A stretch of DNA of 5,035 nucleotides from an uncultured Clostridia bacterium (lineage in GTDB: Bacteria; Bacillota; Clostridia; Oscillospirales; Acutalibacteraceae): the NCBI GenBank assembly GCA_946409885.1, contig CAMJYF010000175.1, forward strand, positions 1-5,035, in the 5' to 3' direction. A program made the position numbers and the translations under genes. Of the stretch, positions 1-4,603 are shown in pieces. Position 1 is the stretch's first letter. Each line of letters starts with the position of its first letter. The notes under the pieces are model-generated. The model was not told where the DNA came from, ran no database searches, and was given only the letters and a program-made list of their open reading frames with translations.

Positions 1-717
1 CAGCCACTTCATGCTTCTGGCCACGTCGGAAAGGCCGTCCGGCACGGGGTCGTCGTTTTCCAGGATCAGCCACTCGATGCCGCTGTCCTTGGCCGCCTTC
101 ACCACGGTGGCCAGGTCGTTGTTGCCCTCGCCCAGCGCCTTGGGGGTGCCGTCGATCCCGTCCTTGATGTGCAGATGCACGATGCGGTCCTTGTTCTCCG
201 TGATCAGCTTGTAGTTGTCCTGACCGGCGTGGAAGCTCCAGTAGGTATCCACCTGCATGTGGCAGGCGGCCTTCAGGCGGTCAAAGATGGTGCCGGGCTT
301 GGTGGCATAGAGGGGCTCCTGAAATTCCTGTGTGTGGTTGTGGAAATAGACGGCGATCCCGTCTTTGGCCGCCCGCTCGTCGGCCTTACCCATCACGTCG
401 ATCACGTGCTCCAGCGCTTCCTCCGTTTTGGTGTCCGCGCCGCCGATGCCCGCGGTCTTCGCGCCCAGGGTCTTTACGTTGGCAAGGGTCTCCTCCAGCT
501 TGTCGGCCTCAAAATCGCCCAGGCCCATGTGCATACCCACGCACACCAGGCCTTGCTCATCCAGCTTGGCCTTCAGCGTGGCCGCGTCCAGCCCGAAGAA
601 GCCGGCGAATTCCACGCCGTCAAAGCCCAGCTTTTTCACTTCTTCCAGTATGCGCAGCAGGTCGTCGCCGGTCTTGATGTGGTCCCGCAGGGAATAGAGC
701 TGTACTCCGAATTTCAT
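1..717 (-). CDS. Sugar phosphate isomerase/epimerase (xylose isomerase-like TIM barrel), C-terminus cut by window edge
   Basis: Reading from 717 down to the window edge gives 239 residues with no stop, beginning MKFGVQLYSLRD, the usual beta-1 start of the AP-endonuclease-2/xylose-isomerase-like TIM-barrel family (PF01261). Family metal-site and substrate positions are visible: HNH at 126-128, QVDTYW at 155-160 (Asp157), HLHIKD at 181-186, a GEG turn at 196-198 and Glu220 in LILENDDP. The family is usually about 240-290 aa, and the helix after ENDDP (SDVARSMKWL) is normally the last, so only a few residues are probably missing. The start is fixed by AGGAGG at 725-730, seven bases upstream. It lies 16 bases behind the Gfo/Idh/MocA gene, so the two should be co-transcribed and act on the same cytoplasmic sugar, inositol or sugar-acid route. 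The exact substrate cannot be read from sequence. The family call is firm and the specificity is unknown. Confidence 0.9.
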   Translation of the reverse strand, partial: MKFGVQLYSLRDHIKTGDDLLRILEEVKKLGFDGVEFAGFFGLDAATLKAKLDEQGLVCVGMHMGLGDFEADKLEETLANVKTLGAKTAGIGGADTKTEEALEHVIDVMGKADERAAKDGIAVYFHNHTQEFQEPLYATKPGTIFDRLKAACHMQVDTYWSFHAGQDNYKLITENKDRIVHLHIKDGIDGTPKALGEGNNDLATVVKAAKDSGIEWLILENDDPVPDGLSDVARSMKWL

Positions 718-733
718 CTCTTATCCTCCTGTC

Positions 734-1819
734 TCAGTCGTCAAAATACACGGGCTTGCCGGTCTTGGCGGAGGTGTAGATGGCCTCCAGAATACGGGTC
801 ACGCACAGGGCCTGCTCCGGCAGCACGCAGGGGTCGTGGTCGTTGACGATGGCGTCGATCCACTGCTGCATGTCGCGTACGGATGCCTTTTCGCTCTTGC
901 CGGCGTAGAAGGCCACGCCGCCCGCGTCCAGGTTCACCTTCTCGGCCACCTGGCGGTTGTGCTTTACGGAGTTGAACCACAGGCCGTCCACGGTATCCAC
1001 GCCCGCCTTGGTGCCGCAGAGGGTGTAGGTGGCCTCTCTCGGGTGACGGTCGTTCAGGGCCCAGCTGGATTCCAGCTCCACCACCGCGCCGTTTTCCATC
1101 ACGATGTAGCCGAAGGCCGCGTCCTCCACGGTGAACTCCTTGGGATCCCAGTCGCCCCAGGCGTTGGCGGTCTCCTTGTCCTCCGCCAGCTTGCGGAAGG
1201 TGTTGCCCACCACCATCTTGGGCTTGTAGTTGTTCATCATCCAAAGGGTCAGGTCCAGCGCGTGGGTGCCGATATCGATCAGCGGCCCGCCGCCCTGCTC
1301 GTATTCGTTCAGGAACACGCCCCAGGTGGGCACGGCCCTGCGGCGGATGGCGTGGGCCTTGGCGAAATACACCTCGCCCAGATCGCCCGCCTCACAGGCG
1401 GCCTTTACGTACAGGTTCTCGTTGTTCTGGCGGTTCTGGTAGCCGATGGTCAGCTTTTTGCCGGTGCGCCTGGCCGCCTCCAGCATGGCCTTGGCGTCCG
1501 CGTAGGTCTTGGCCATGGGCTTTTCGCACATCACGTGCTTGCCGGCCTCCAGCGCGTCCACGGTGATGAAGCCGTGGCTGCGGTTGGGGGTGCACACGTG
1601 GCACACGTCGATGGTCTCGTCCTTCAGCAGCTCCTTGTAATCGGTGTAGACCCTGGCGTCCTCGGTGCCGAACTTCTCGGCCGCCTTCACGGCCCGCTCC
1701 TCGATGATGTCGCAGAAAGCCACCATCTCCACGTTGTCCAGCTCCTTCAGGGAAGGCATGTGCTTGCCGTTGGCGATGCCGCCGCAGCCGATGATGCCGA
1801 TGCGTAATTTTTTGTCCAT
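734..1819 (-). CDS. Gfo/Idh/MocA family NAD(P)-dependent oxidoreductase
   Basis: This complete 361-aa protein has the typical length of the family. An N-terminal Rossmann fold starts at residues 6-16 with RIGIIGCGGIA (the GxGxxA dinucleotide motif), followed by an acidic residue after beta-2 (D37). The family signature CEKPMA lies at 98-103, with the conserved catalytic-site lysine at 100. The C-terminal alpha/beta domain carries GGGPLIDIGTHALDL (176-190), giving the Asp182 and His186 expected in the active site. Such enzymes oxidise or reduce hydroxyl groups of sugars, inositols or related compounds in the cytoplasm. The start is supported by GGGAGG at 1828-1833, eight bases upstream. It is the first gene of an operon with the downstream sugar isomerase/epimerase, and a minus-strand promoter lies at 1875-1902. 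Substrate and cofactor preference are not deducible here. Inositol 2-dehydrogenase-like or other sugar dehydrogenase activity are both possible. Confidence 0.93.
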   Translation of the reverse strand: MDKKLRIGIIGCGGIANGKHMPSLKELDNVEMVAFCDIIEERAVKAAEKFGTEDARVYTDYKELLKDETIDVCHVCTPNRSHGFITVDALEAGKHVMCEKPMAKTYADAKAMLEAARRTGKKLTIGYQNRQNNENLYVKAACEAGDLGEVYFAKAHAIRRRAVPTWGVFLNEYEQGGGPLIDIGTHALDLTLWMMNNYKPKMVVGNTFRKLAEDKETANAWGDWDPKEFTVEDAAFGYIVMENGAVVELESSWALNDRHPREATYTLCGTKAGVDTVDGLWFNSVKHNRQVAEKVNLDAGGVAFYAGKSEKASVRDMQQWIDAIVNDHDPCVLPEQALCVTRILEAIYTSAKTGKPVYFDD

Positions 1820-1843
1820 TTTTTCTTCCTCCCGGAAATTATC

Positions 1844-1862
1844 GGAAACAAAGGGCGTTTCC
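1844..1862. promoter_or_regulatory. Short dyad in the leader of the dehydrogenase operon (possible operator)
   Basis: GGAAAC at 1844-1849 and GTTTCC at 1857-1862 form a perfect 6-base inverted repeat with a 7-base centre. It lies a few bases downstream of the predicted minus-strand transcription start (about 1868) and before the ribosome site. This is a position where a repressor would block transcription. It could also be a weak RNA hairpin or chance, and no regulator is encoded next to it. Confidence 0.3.
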
Positions 1863-1874
1863 TTTATTACGTTT

Positions 1875-1902
1875 ATTATAACAACTTCAACAAATTATGC
1901 AA
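1875..1902 (-). promoter_or_regulatory. Promoter for the dehydrogenase-isomerase operon
   Basis: On the minus strand, TATAAT (1875-1880) is preceded by TGT, making an extended -10 of the TGnTATAAT type. TTGCAT (1897-1902) is a poor -35, matching only the TTG, with 16-base spacing. The perfect -10 with its TG extension can compensate. The predicted start is near 1868, about 50 bases before the ATG at 1819. Confidence 0.65.
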
Positions 1903-1954
1903 GGGGTATTTCTCTTTTTTTATGCGGATGCGGTCCCTGTTTGCGGGATAAGTC

Positions 1955-1983
1955 TTTACATTTGAAAAAAAAGTTGTTATAAT
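1955..1983 (+). promoter_or_regulatory. Sigma-A-type promoter for the 485-aa protein and DUF4250 pair
   Basis: TTTACA (1955-1960; one mismatch to TTGACA), a 17-base spacer and TATAAT (1978-1983), with a TG at 1976 extension, make a near-ideal vegetative promoter. Transcription should begin near 1990, giving a leader of about 40 bases before the start codon at 2031. Confidence 0.8.
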
Positions 1984-2016
1984 GATTGGGAATACGTATC
2001 GTTTCGGCGATCGGAT

Positions 2017-2023
2017 GAGAAGG
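2017..2023 (+). promoter_or_regulatory. Ribosome binding site that decides the start at 2031
   Basis: GAGAAGG ends at 2023. An ATG at 2025 would leave only one base of spacing, whereas the in-frame ATG at 2031 leaves seven. The second ATG is therefore the likely start, removing two residues from the longest reading frame. Confidence 0.7.
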
Positions 2024-2030
2024 TATGAGC

Positions 2031-3488
2031 ATGATAGGTTCCTATAAACTGAAAAAGATCCTCATCGTTGTGCTGGCCCTGGTCGTGGTGATCGAAAGCG
2101 CGGTGCTGATCGGCAAAAAGGGCGGCGGCGTCAACGTGATCGACGTGACGCTGAACATGAGCTTTGACGGCATGGAAAAAACCATCAGCGGCAGCATCGG
2201 CACGGCCCTGTCGGAGGCCGTGGCGGGCATCAGGGCAGGCGAGCTGAAAGAGGACAGCATCAAAAACATGGTCACGGGGCTGATCCATTCGGATTTCGTG
2301 GTCAACACGGTCATGTCCCTTTCCTATCCGCTGCTGTACCAGACGCTGGTGGAGCTGGGCATGCTGGATTTTGCCACCTTTATGGATCTGTACGCCACCG
2401 GCCCCCTGCTGGCCGGCAAGCTGGAAGGAAAGCCCTACACCTGCGTGGATAAGGACGGCGCCCGCAAGCCCCTTACCGAGGTGCTGAACAACGTGGGCGA
2501 AGACTGGTCCTATATGGATACCAAGGTCAGCTATCAGGATGAAAGCGGCGATACCCGCGAGACCACCCTGTGGAATTCCATCCAGTGGGGCGTGACGGAC
2601 GAGGCCTCCTTCTTCTCCGCCATGAACGACATGGGCGAGGGCCTCCGCGGCGTGCTGGAGGTGGCCATGCAGGGCAAGGAGCGCGTCATCAACGTGAACG
2701 TGCTGGACGTGCTGCTGAAATTCGATAAGATCCCCTTCAATATGGACGCCGCCACCATCTACCACGCCAGCGGCCAGAGCGGCTACGCCCTGTGCCTGGT
2801 GCCCCTGTTCAACTCCCTGGGGCTGGATGAGGGCGATTACCCCTCCGTGGAGGAGTTCAACGGCTATTCCGCCGTGGGCGATATGTGGAAGGCCATCTTC
2901 GGCCCGGTGCTGACGCTGGCGGAAAAGATCGAGGACGACCCGGTCAATATGCTGACAAGTATGCTGGTCAACTTTGCCGACCTGGTGGATACCGGCAAAT
3001 TCAAAGAGTACATGGGCCACCTGCGGCTGGACGCGGAGTACAACAAGCTGGCGGCCATGGTGATGGGCTTCAGCGACGGCCTGCTGTTCAACCTGGGCGA
3101 CGCGCTGATCGAGATCATTGAGGAAACCGGCCTGAACCTGAGCGGCAATTTCAACGACCTGCTGGACAGCTTCATCAAGGTGCTGACCAAAAAAGAGGGC
3201 GATATGCCCGATATGGACGTGGCCGGGCTGGTGGCCTGCGCCAGCCAGAAGACGCTGAATAGCGGCGCCGCCGTCTATCAGGCGGACGCGGACAAGGTGA
3301 TAGAGTTCATGGTGAACTACCTGATGGACGATCAGATCGTGTCCGCCCTTGTCAACGCCACGGAGCTGGGCGGCACGCCGGAGGGCGACGCCATCATCGC
3401 GGGCGTGGAAAAGAGCGAAGACGGCTTAAAGCAGATCGTCAACGCCCTGCTGCCCGTGCTGCTGAAAAAGCTGAATTTGGCCGGGTGA
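2031..3488 (+). CDS. Unrecognised membrane-anchored, probably exported protein (485 aa)
   Basis: I do not recognise a family. The N-terminus has a basic stretch (KLKK at 6-9) followed by a hydrophobic segment at about 10-28 (ILIVVLALVVVIESAVLIG). This fits an uncleaved signal anchor or signal peptide, with the roughly 455-residue remainder outside the membrane. There is no lipobox Cys. The outer part is acidic, largely helical in character, with frequent Leu/Met/Val-rich amphipathic stretches of the kind NMLTSMLVNFADLVDTG and GLVACASQKTLNS. It has only three cysteines and no obvious catalytic motif, LPxTG anchor or second membrane helix. It is read from a strong promoter at 1955-1983 and overlaps the frame of the following small DUF4250 gene at GTGA (3485-3488), suggesting translational coupling. 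Codon use is GC-rich like the left-hand operon, so it appears native. A surface or envelope role is inference only. Confidence 0.85.
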   Translation: MIGSYKLKKILIVVLALVVVIESAVLIGKKGGGVNVIDVTLNMSFDGMEKTISGSIGTALSEAVAGIRAGELKEDSIKNMVTGLIHSDFVVNTVMSLSYPLLYQTLVELGMLDFATFMDLYATGPLLAGKLEGKPYTCVDKDGARKPLTEVLNNVGEDWSYMDTKVSYQDESGDTRETTLWNSIQWGVTDEASFFSAMNDMGEGLRGVLEVAMQGKERVINVNVLDVLLKFDKIPFNMDAATIYHASGQSGYALCLVPLFNSLGLDEGDYPSVEEFNGYSAVGDMWKAIFGPVLTLAEKIEDDPVNMLTSMLVNFADLVDTGKFKEYMGHLRLDAEYNKLAAMVMGFSDGLLFNLGDALIEIIEETGLNLSGNFNDLLDSFIKVLTKKEGDMPDMDVAGLVACASQKTLNSGAAVYQADADKVIEFMVNYLMDDQIVSALVNATELGGTPEGDAIIAGVEKSEDGLKQIVNALLPVLLKKLNLAG

Positions 3489-3493
3489 CCGCC

Positions 3494-3697
3494 ATGACGA
3501 CGCAACTGCCCAACGACCCGCTGCTGCTGCTGAGCGTGGTGAATACAAAGCTGCGGGATTTTTACCCCACCCTGGAAGCGCTGTGCGACGACCTGAACGC
3601 CGACCGCGCCGCGCTGGAAAAAAAGCTTTCCTCCGTCGGCTACGCCTACGACCCCGCCCGCAATCAGTTTGCCCTTGCGTCCGACGGCAGGAAGTGA
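3494..3697 (+). CDS. DUF4250 family small protein
   Basis: The 67 residues match the DUF4250 pattern as I know it: LPNDPLLLLSVVNTKLRDFY at 5-24, then LCDDLN (30-35), a KKL...GYAYD segment (43-53) and NQF at 57-59. The family consists of about 60-aa cytoplasmic proteins found mostly in Clostridia. Its function is unknown, and the helical arrangement suggests a small HTH-like fold at most. Two starts are possible. GTG at 3485 overlaps the previous stop as GTGA but has no ribosome site. ATG at 3494 has GGTGA at 3484-3488, five bases upstream, and begins directly before the conserved LPNDP block, so I prefer it. Either way it is tightly coupled to the 485-aa gene and followed by a strong terminator, making it the last gene of this transcript. 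Confidence 0.88.
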   Translation: MTTQLPNDPLLLLSVVNTKLRDFYPTLEALCDDLNADRAALEKKLSSVGYAYDPARNQFALASDGRK

Positions 3698-3705
3698 ATC
3701 TCATT

Positions 3706-3727
3706 GTTGTATAATGAATTATACAAC
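3706..3727. repeat. Perfect 10-base palindrome overlapping the terminator
   Basis: GTTGTATAAT (3706-3715), a GA centre and ATTATACAAC (3718-3727) form an exact inverted repeat. Its right arm shares bases 3723-3727 with the left arm of the terminator stem, so in RNA the two hairpins cannot both be complete. It might be a protein-binding site, an RNA-end structure or an auxiliary hairpin. Confidence 0.6.
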
Positions 3728-3761
3728 GCCCGTCTGCCTTCCAACGGCAGACGGGCGTTGT
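3723..3761 (+). terminator. Intrinsic terminator after the DUF4250 gene
   Basis: A perfect 16-base stem (3723-3738 with 3746-3761) holding the GC-rich core CGCCCGTCTGCC closes on a 7-base loop. It is followed by a T-rich but interrupted tail (TGTTAAATTGTT). It lies 25 bases after the DUF4250 stop. The minus-strand HTH gene converges on it, so it may also stop that transcript, although the minus-strand tail is not T-rich. Confidence 0.85.
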
Positions 3762-3817
3762 TGTTAAATTGTTGGGGAGCAGAGTGTTCTGTAATCCCTT
3801 GAATCACCCAGATCGTG

Positions 3818-4018
3818 TTAACGCATTTGGTGATCCAACAGATAATCCGTGCTGACATGGTAATAATCTGCCAGCTTTATTAAAAAATCCAGTGGAAGCT
3901 CCCGGGTCCCTTTCTCGTATCTTCTGTAAACTTCTCTTTGGCATCCCAAATAATCAGCGACCTGCTGTTGCGTCAGATCGTGATCCAATCGCAAATCCTC
4001 TAACCTTTTTAAATACAT
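3818..4018 (-). CDS. XRE-family HTH transcriptional regulator (66 aa)
   Basis: The protein is essentially one Cro/C1-type helix-turn-helix domain. It starts MYLKRLEDLRLDHDLTQ, followed by helix 2 (QQQVADYLG at about 17-25), the recognition helix region with REVYRRYEKG (28-37), and the usual tail LPLDFLIKLADYYHVSTDYLL (41-61). It should bind DNA as a dimer, probably as a repressor. A longer frame reaches ATG at 4099, but the added 27 residues precede the normal family start. The ATG at 4018 has GAGGGTGA at 4027-4034, so I place the start there. Two near-identical palindromes immediately upstream (4040-4061 and 4073-4094) are its likely operators, covering a divergent promoter. The AT-richer composition differs from the genes to the left. 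Stand-alone regulators like this are common in mobile or accessory regions. I see no toxin partner. Confidence 0.9.
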   Translation of the reverse strand: MYLKRLEDLRLDHDLTQQQVADYLGCQREVYRRYEKGTRELPLDFLIKLADYYHVSTDYLLDHQMR

Positions 4019-4026
4019 TACAAAAA

Positions 4027-4034
4027 TCACCCTC
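4027..4034 (-). promoter_or_regulatory. Ribosome binding site fixing the HTH regulator start
   Basis: GAGGGTGA on the minus strand lies eight bases before ATG at 4018 and pairs well with the 16S 3' end. It favours the 66-aa protein over the 93-aa frame that starts at 4099. Confidence 0.7.
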
Positions 4035-4063
4035 TTGACAATGCTACCATTTAGTAGTATTAT
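4035..4063 (+). promoter_or_regulatory. Strong plus-strand promoter divergent from the HTH gene
   Basis: TTGACA (4035-4040, perfect), a 17-base spacer and TATTAT (4058-4063, one mismatch) predict a start near 4070. The spacer is filled exactly by a palindromic operator-like site (4040-4061), so a bound repressor would exclude RNA polymerase. It points away from the HTH gene toward the ATG at 4174. I could not find an equally clear promoter for the HTH gene itself. Confidence 0.75.
4040..4061. promoter_or_regulatory. Operator-like palindrome 1 (inside the promoter spacer)
   Basis: AATGCTAC (4040-4047), a 6-base centre CATTTA and GTAGTATT (4054-4061) form arms complementary at 7 of 8 positions. 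The site spans from the last base of the -35 to the middle of the -10 of the plus-strand promoter. It is the expected target of the adjacent XRE regulator. Confidence 0.7.
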
Positions 4064-4072
4064 TTGAATAGA

Positions 4073-4094
4073 AATGCTACTAAACGGTTGCATT
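4073..4094. promoter_or_regulatory. Operator-like palindrome 2 (just after the predicted transcription start)
   Basis: AATGCTAC (4073-4080), centre TAAACG and GTTGCATT (4087-4094) again match at 7 of 8 arm positions. Turned over, palindrome 1 agrees with this site at 19 of 22 bases, including the centre. The two sites start 33 bases apart, about three helical turns, so two dimers would sit on the same DNA face. Confidence 0.7.
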
Positions 4095-4120
4095 TCCATC
4101 CAAATGAGGGATGTAATATT

Positions 4121-4154
4121 GTTTTGCTTTTACCGGTACCGGAAGAAGCAAAAC
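4121..4154 (+). promoter_or_regulatory. Leader hairpin before the truncated plus-strand frame
   Basis: GTTTTGCTT (4121-4129) pairs exactly with AAGCAAAAC (4146-4154), and the loop contains CCGG-TA-CCGG, which can extend the stem. It ends nine bases before the ribosome site (AGAGG, 4163-4167). No T-run follows, so it is not a terminator. It may stabilise the mRNA or influence translation. Confidence 0.45.
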
Positions 4155-4173
4155 AAAAAGAAAGAGGAAAATT

Positions 4174-4317
4174 ATGAATAAACAAAACCGTACGCGTAAC
4201 CGCAAATTTTCAGTAGCTTCATTGGCATCAACCTCGGTCGGCTTCTTATATCCGTATGCTTTCGCAAACCGATTCATAATGCTTTCTTCATCGTACATAC
4301 CCTGCACATACTCCTGA
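4174..4317 (+). pseudogene. Truncated plus-strand frame with intact start signals (5' end of a lost gene)
   Basis: AGAGG at 4163-4167, six bases of spacing and ATG at 4174 form a convincing translation start about 104 bases after the divergent promoter. The frame begins MNKQNRTRNRKFSVAS, a very basic N-terminus, and ends after 47 codons. From about codon 11-13 on, it is antisense to the recognisable McrB C-terminus, so only the first dozen or so codons probably belong to the original gene. I infer that this was the target of the XRE regulator and that a deletion or insertion joined its 5' end to the McrB fragment. A genuine 47-aa peptide cannot be excluded. The original product is not recognisable. 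Confidence 0.4.
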
Positions 4318-4438
4318 AGCAAGGGTTCCAGATAATCTGTCCAGAGTTGATCGAAGGTCAAAGTCTTCAGCTTAAGGAAGTACGACGCACCAATCTGATA
4401 ATTTTCATTCAGATCTTCAACCGCAGCGATTTCTTTAT

Positions 4439-4603
4439 TCAACGCAGCCATACGTTTGATAGCTTCCGCCTCAAGAACATGGTATCTCCAACAAGGTTAA
4501 CTGGATAATCCAGTGCATCCGGAACATGGGTAATTCGGTCATGTCTGCGATCAAGGGCATTGACGCGGGCGTGCAGAATATTCAGCAAACCTGAATTAAT
4601 GGC
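4439..4603 (-). other. Unrecognised short coding fragment between the McrB remnant and the glycosyltransferase
   Basis: After the glycosyltransferase stop, the same minus frame stays open for 54 codons with a protein-like sequence (ARVNALDRRHDRITHVPDAL, then DYPVNLVGDTM) but no start codon with a ribosome site. It runs to TGA at 4439-4441. The plus strand also has an open frame here (4463-4594: GISNKVNWIIQCIRNMG and onward, no clear start). I recognise neither. A perfect 7-base palindrome, ACTGGAT-A-ATCCAGT, lies at 4500-4514. Most likely this is debris of a broken gene. Confidence 0.25.

Larger units (their letters stand above)
1875..1983. repeat. 13-base inverted repeat covering both divergent -10 elements
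   Basis: AAGTTGTTATAAT occurs on the plus strand at 1971-1983 and on the minus strand at 1875-1887, identical over all 13 bases. Each copy contains the -10 (TATAAT) of one of the two divergent promoters plus its TG extension. The match extends five bases upstream of that element. The arms are 83 bases apart, so a hairpin is unlikely. Shared binding of one regulator or of the same sigma factor form is more plausible. Confidence 0.6.
4080..4451 (-). pseudogene. C-terminal remnant of an McrB-like AAA+ restriction protein
   Basis: The first 82 codons read MAALNKEI, then LNENYQIGASYFLKLK (14-29), LWTDYLEPLLQEYVQGM (36-52) and FAKAYGY (62-68). This is the closing segment of McrB-type AAA+ GTPases of modification-dependent (McrBC) restriction. 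The similarity continues upstream of the ATG, out of any start context, as LEAEAIKRM (to about 4475) before a stop in the same frame at 4497-4499. The Walker motifs and DNA-binding domain are absent, so the fragment cannot work. Beyond about residue 82 the frame runs antisense through an A-rich leader and gives an artificial hydrophobic stretch (FCLFIIFLFLFVLLL), then the operator region. The true end of McrB homology is therefore near 4200-4210. No mcrC is present. Confidence 0.65.

Noticed and set aside
169..846. Plus-strand open frame of 225 codons over the sugar isomerase gene
   Set aside because: It is antisense to a clear TIM-barrel gene with a perfect ribosome site. The low-complexity His/Val/Arg-rich product is an effect of GC-rich codon use.
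836..1807. Plus-strand open frame of 323 codons
   Set aside because: It lies exactly opposite the Gfo/Idh/MocA gene, whose motifs are unambiguous. Its His/Gly/Val-rich composition is that of an antisense shadow.
1977..3020. Minus-strand open frame of 347 codons
   Set aside because: It is antisense to the 485-aa gene, crosses that gene's promoter, has no ribosome site and is unusually rich in His and Gln.
3710..3715. TATAAT on both strands inside the palindrome at 3706-3727, as possible -10 elements
   Set aside because: There is no acceptable -35 at 16-18 bases on either strand. The plus-strand position has GCAGGA, and the minus strand has only a weak match at 15 bases.
3664..3858. Minus-strand 64-codon frame
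   Set aside because: It reads through the whole terminator hairpin and the end of DUF4250, overlaps the HTH stop and has no family resemblance.
4019..4099. N-terminal extension of the HTH regulator to ATG 4099
   Set aside because: The additional residues precede the normal family start, run through the operator and promoter region, and lack the ribosome site that exists for ATG 4018.
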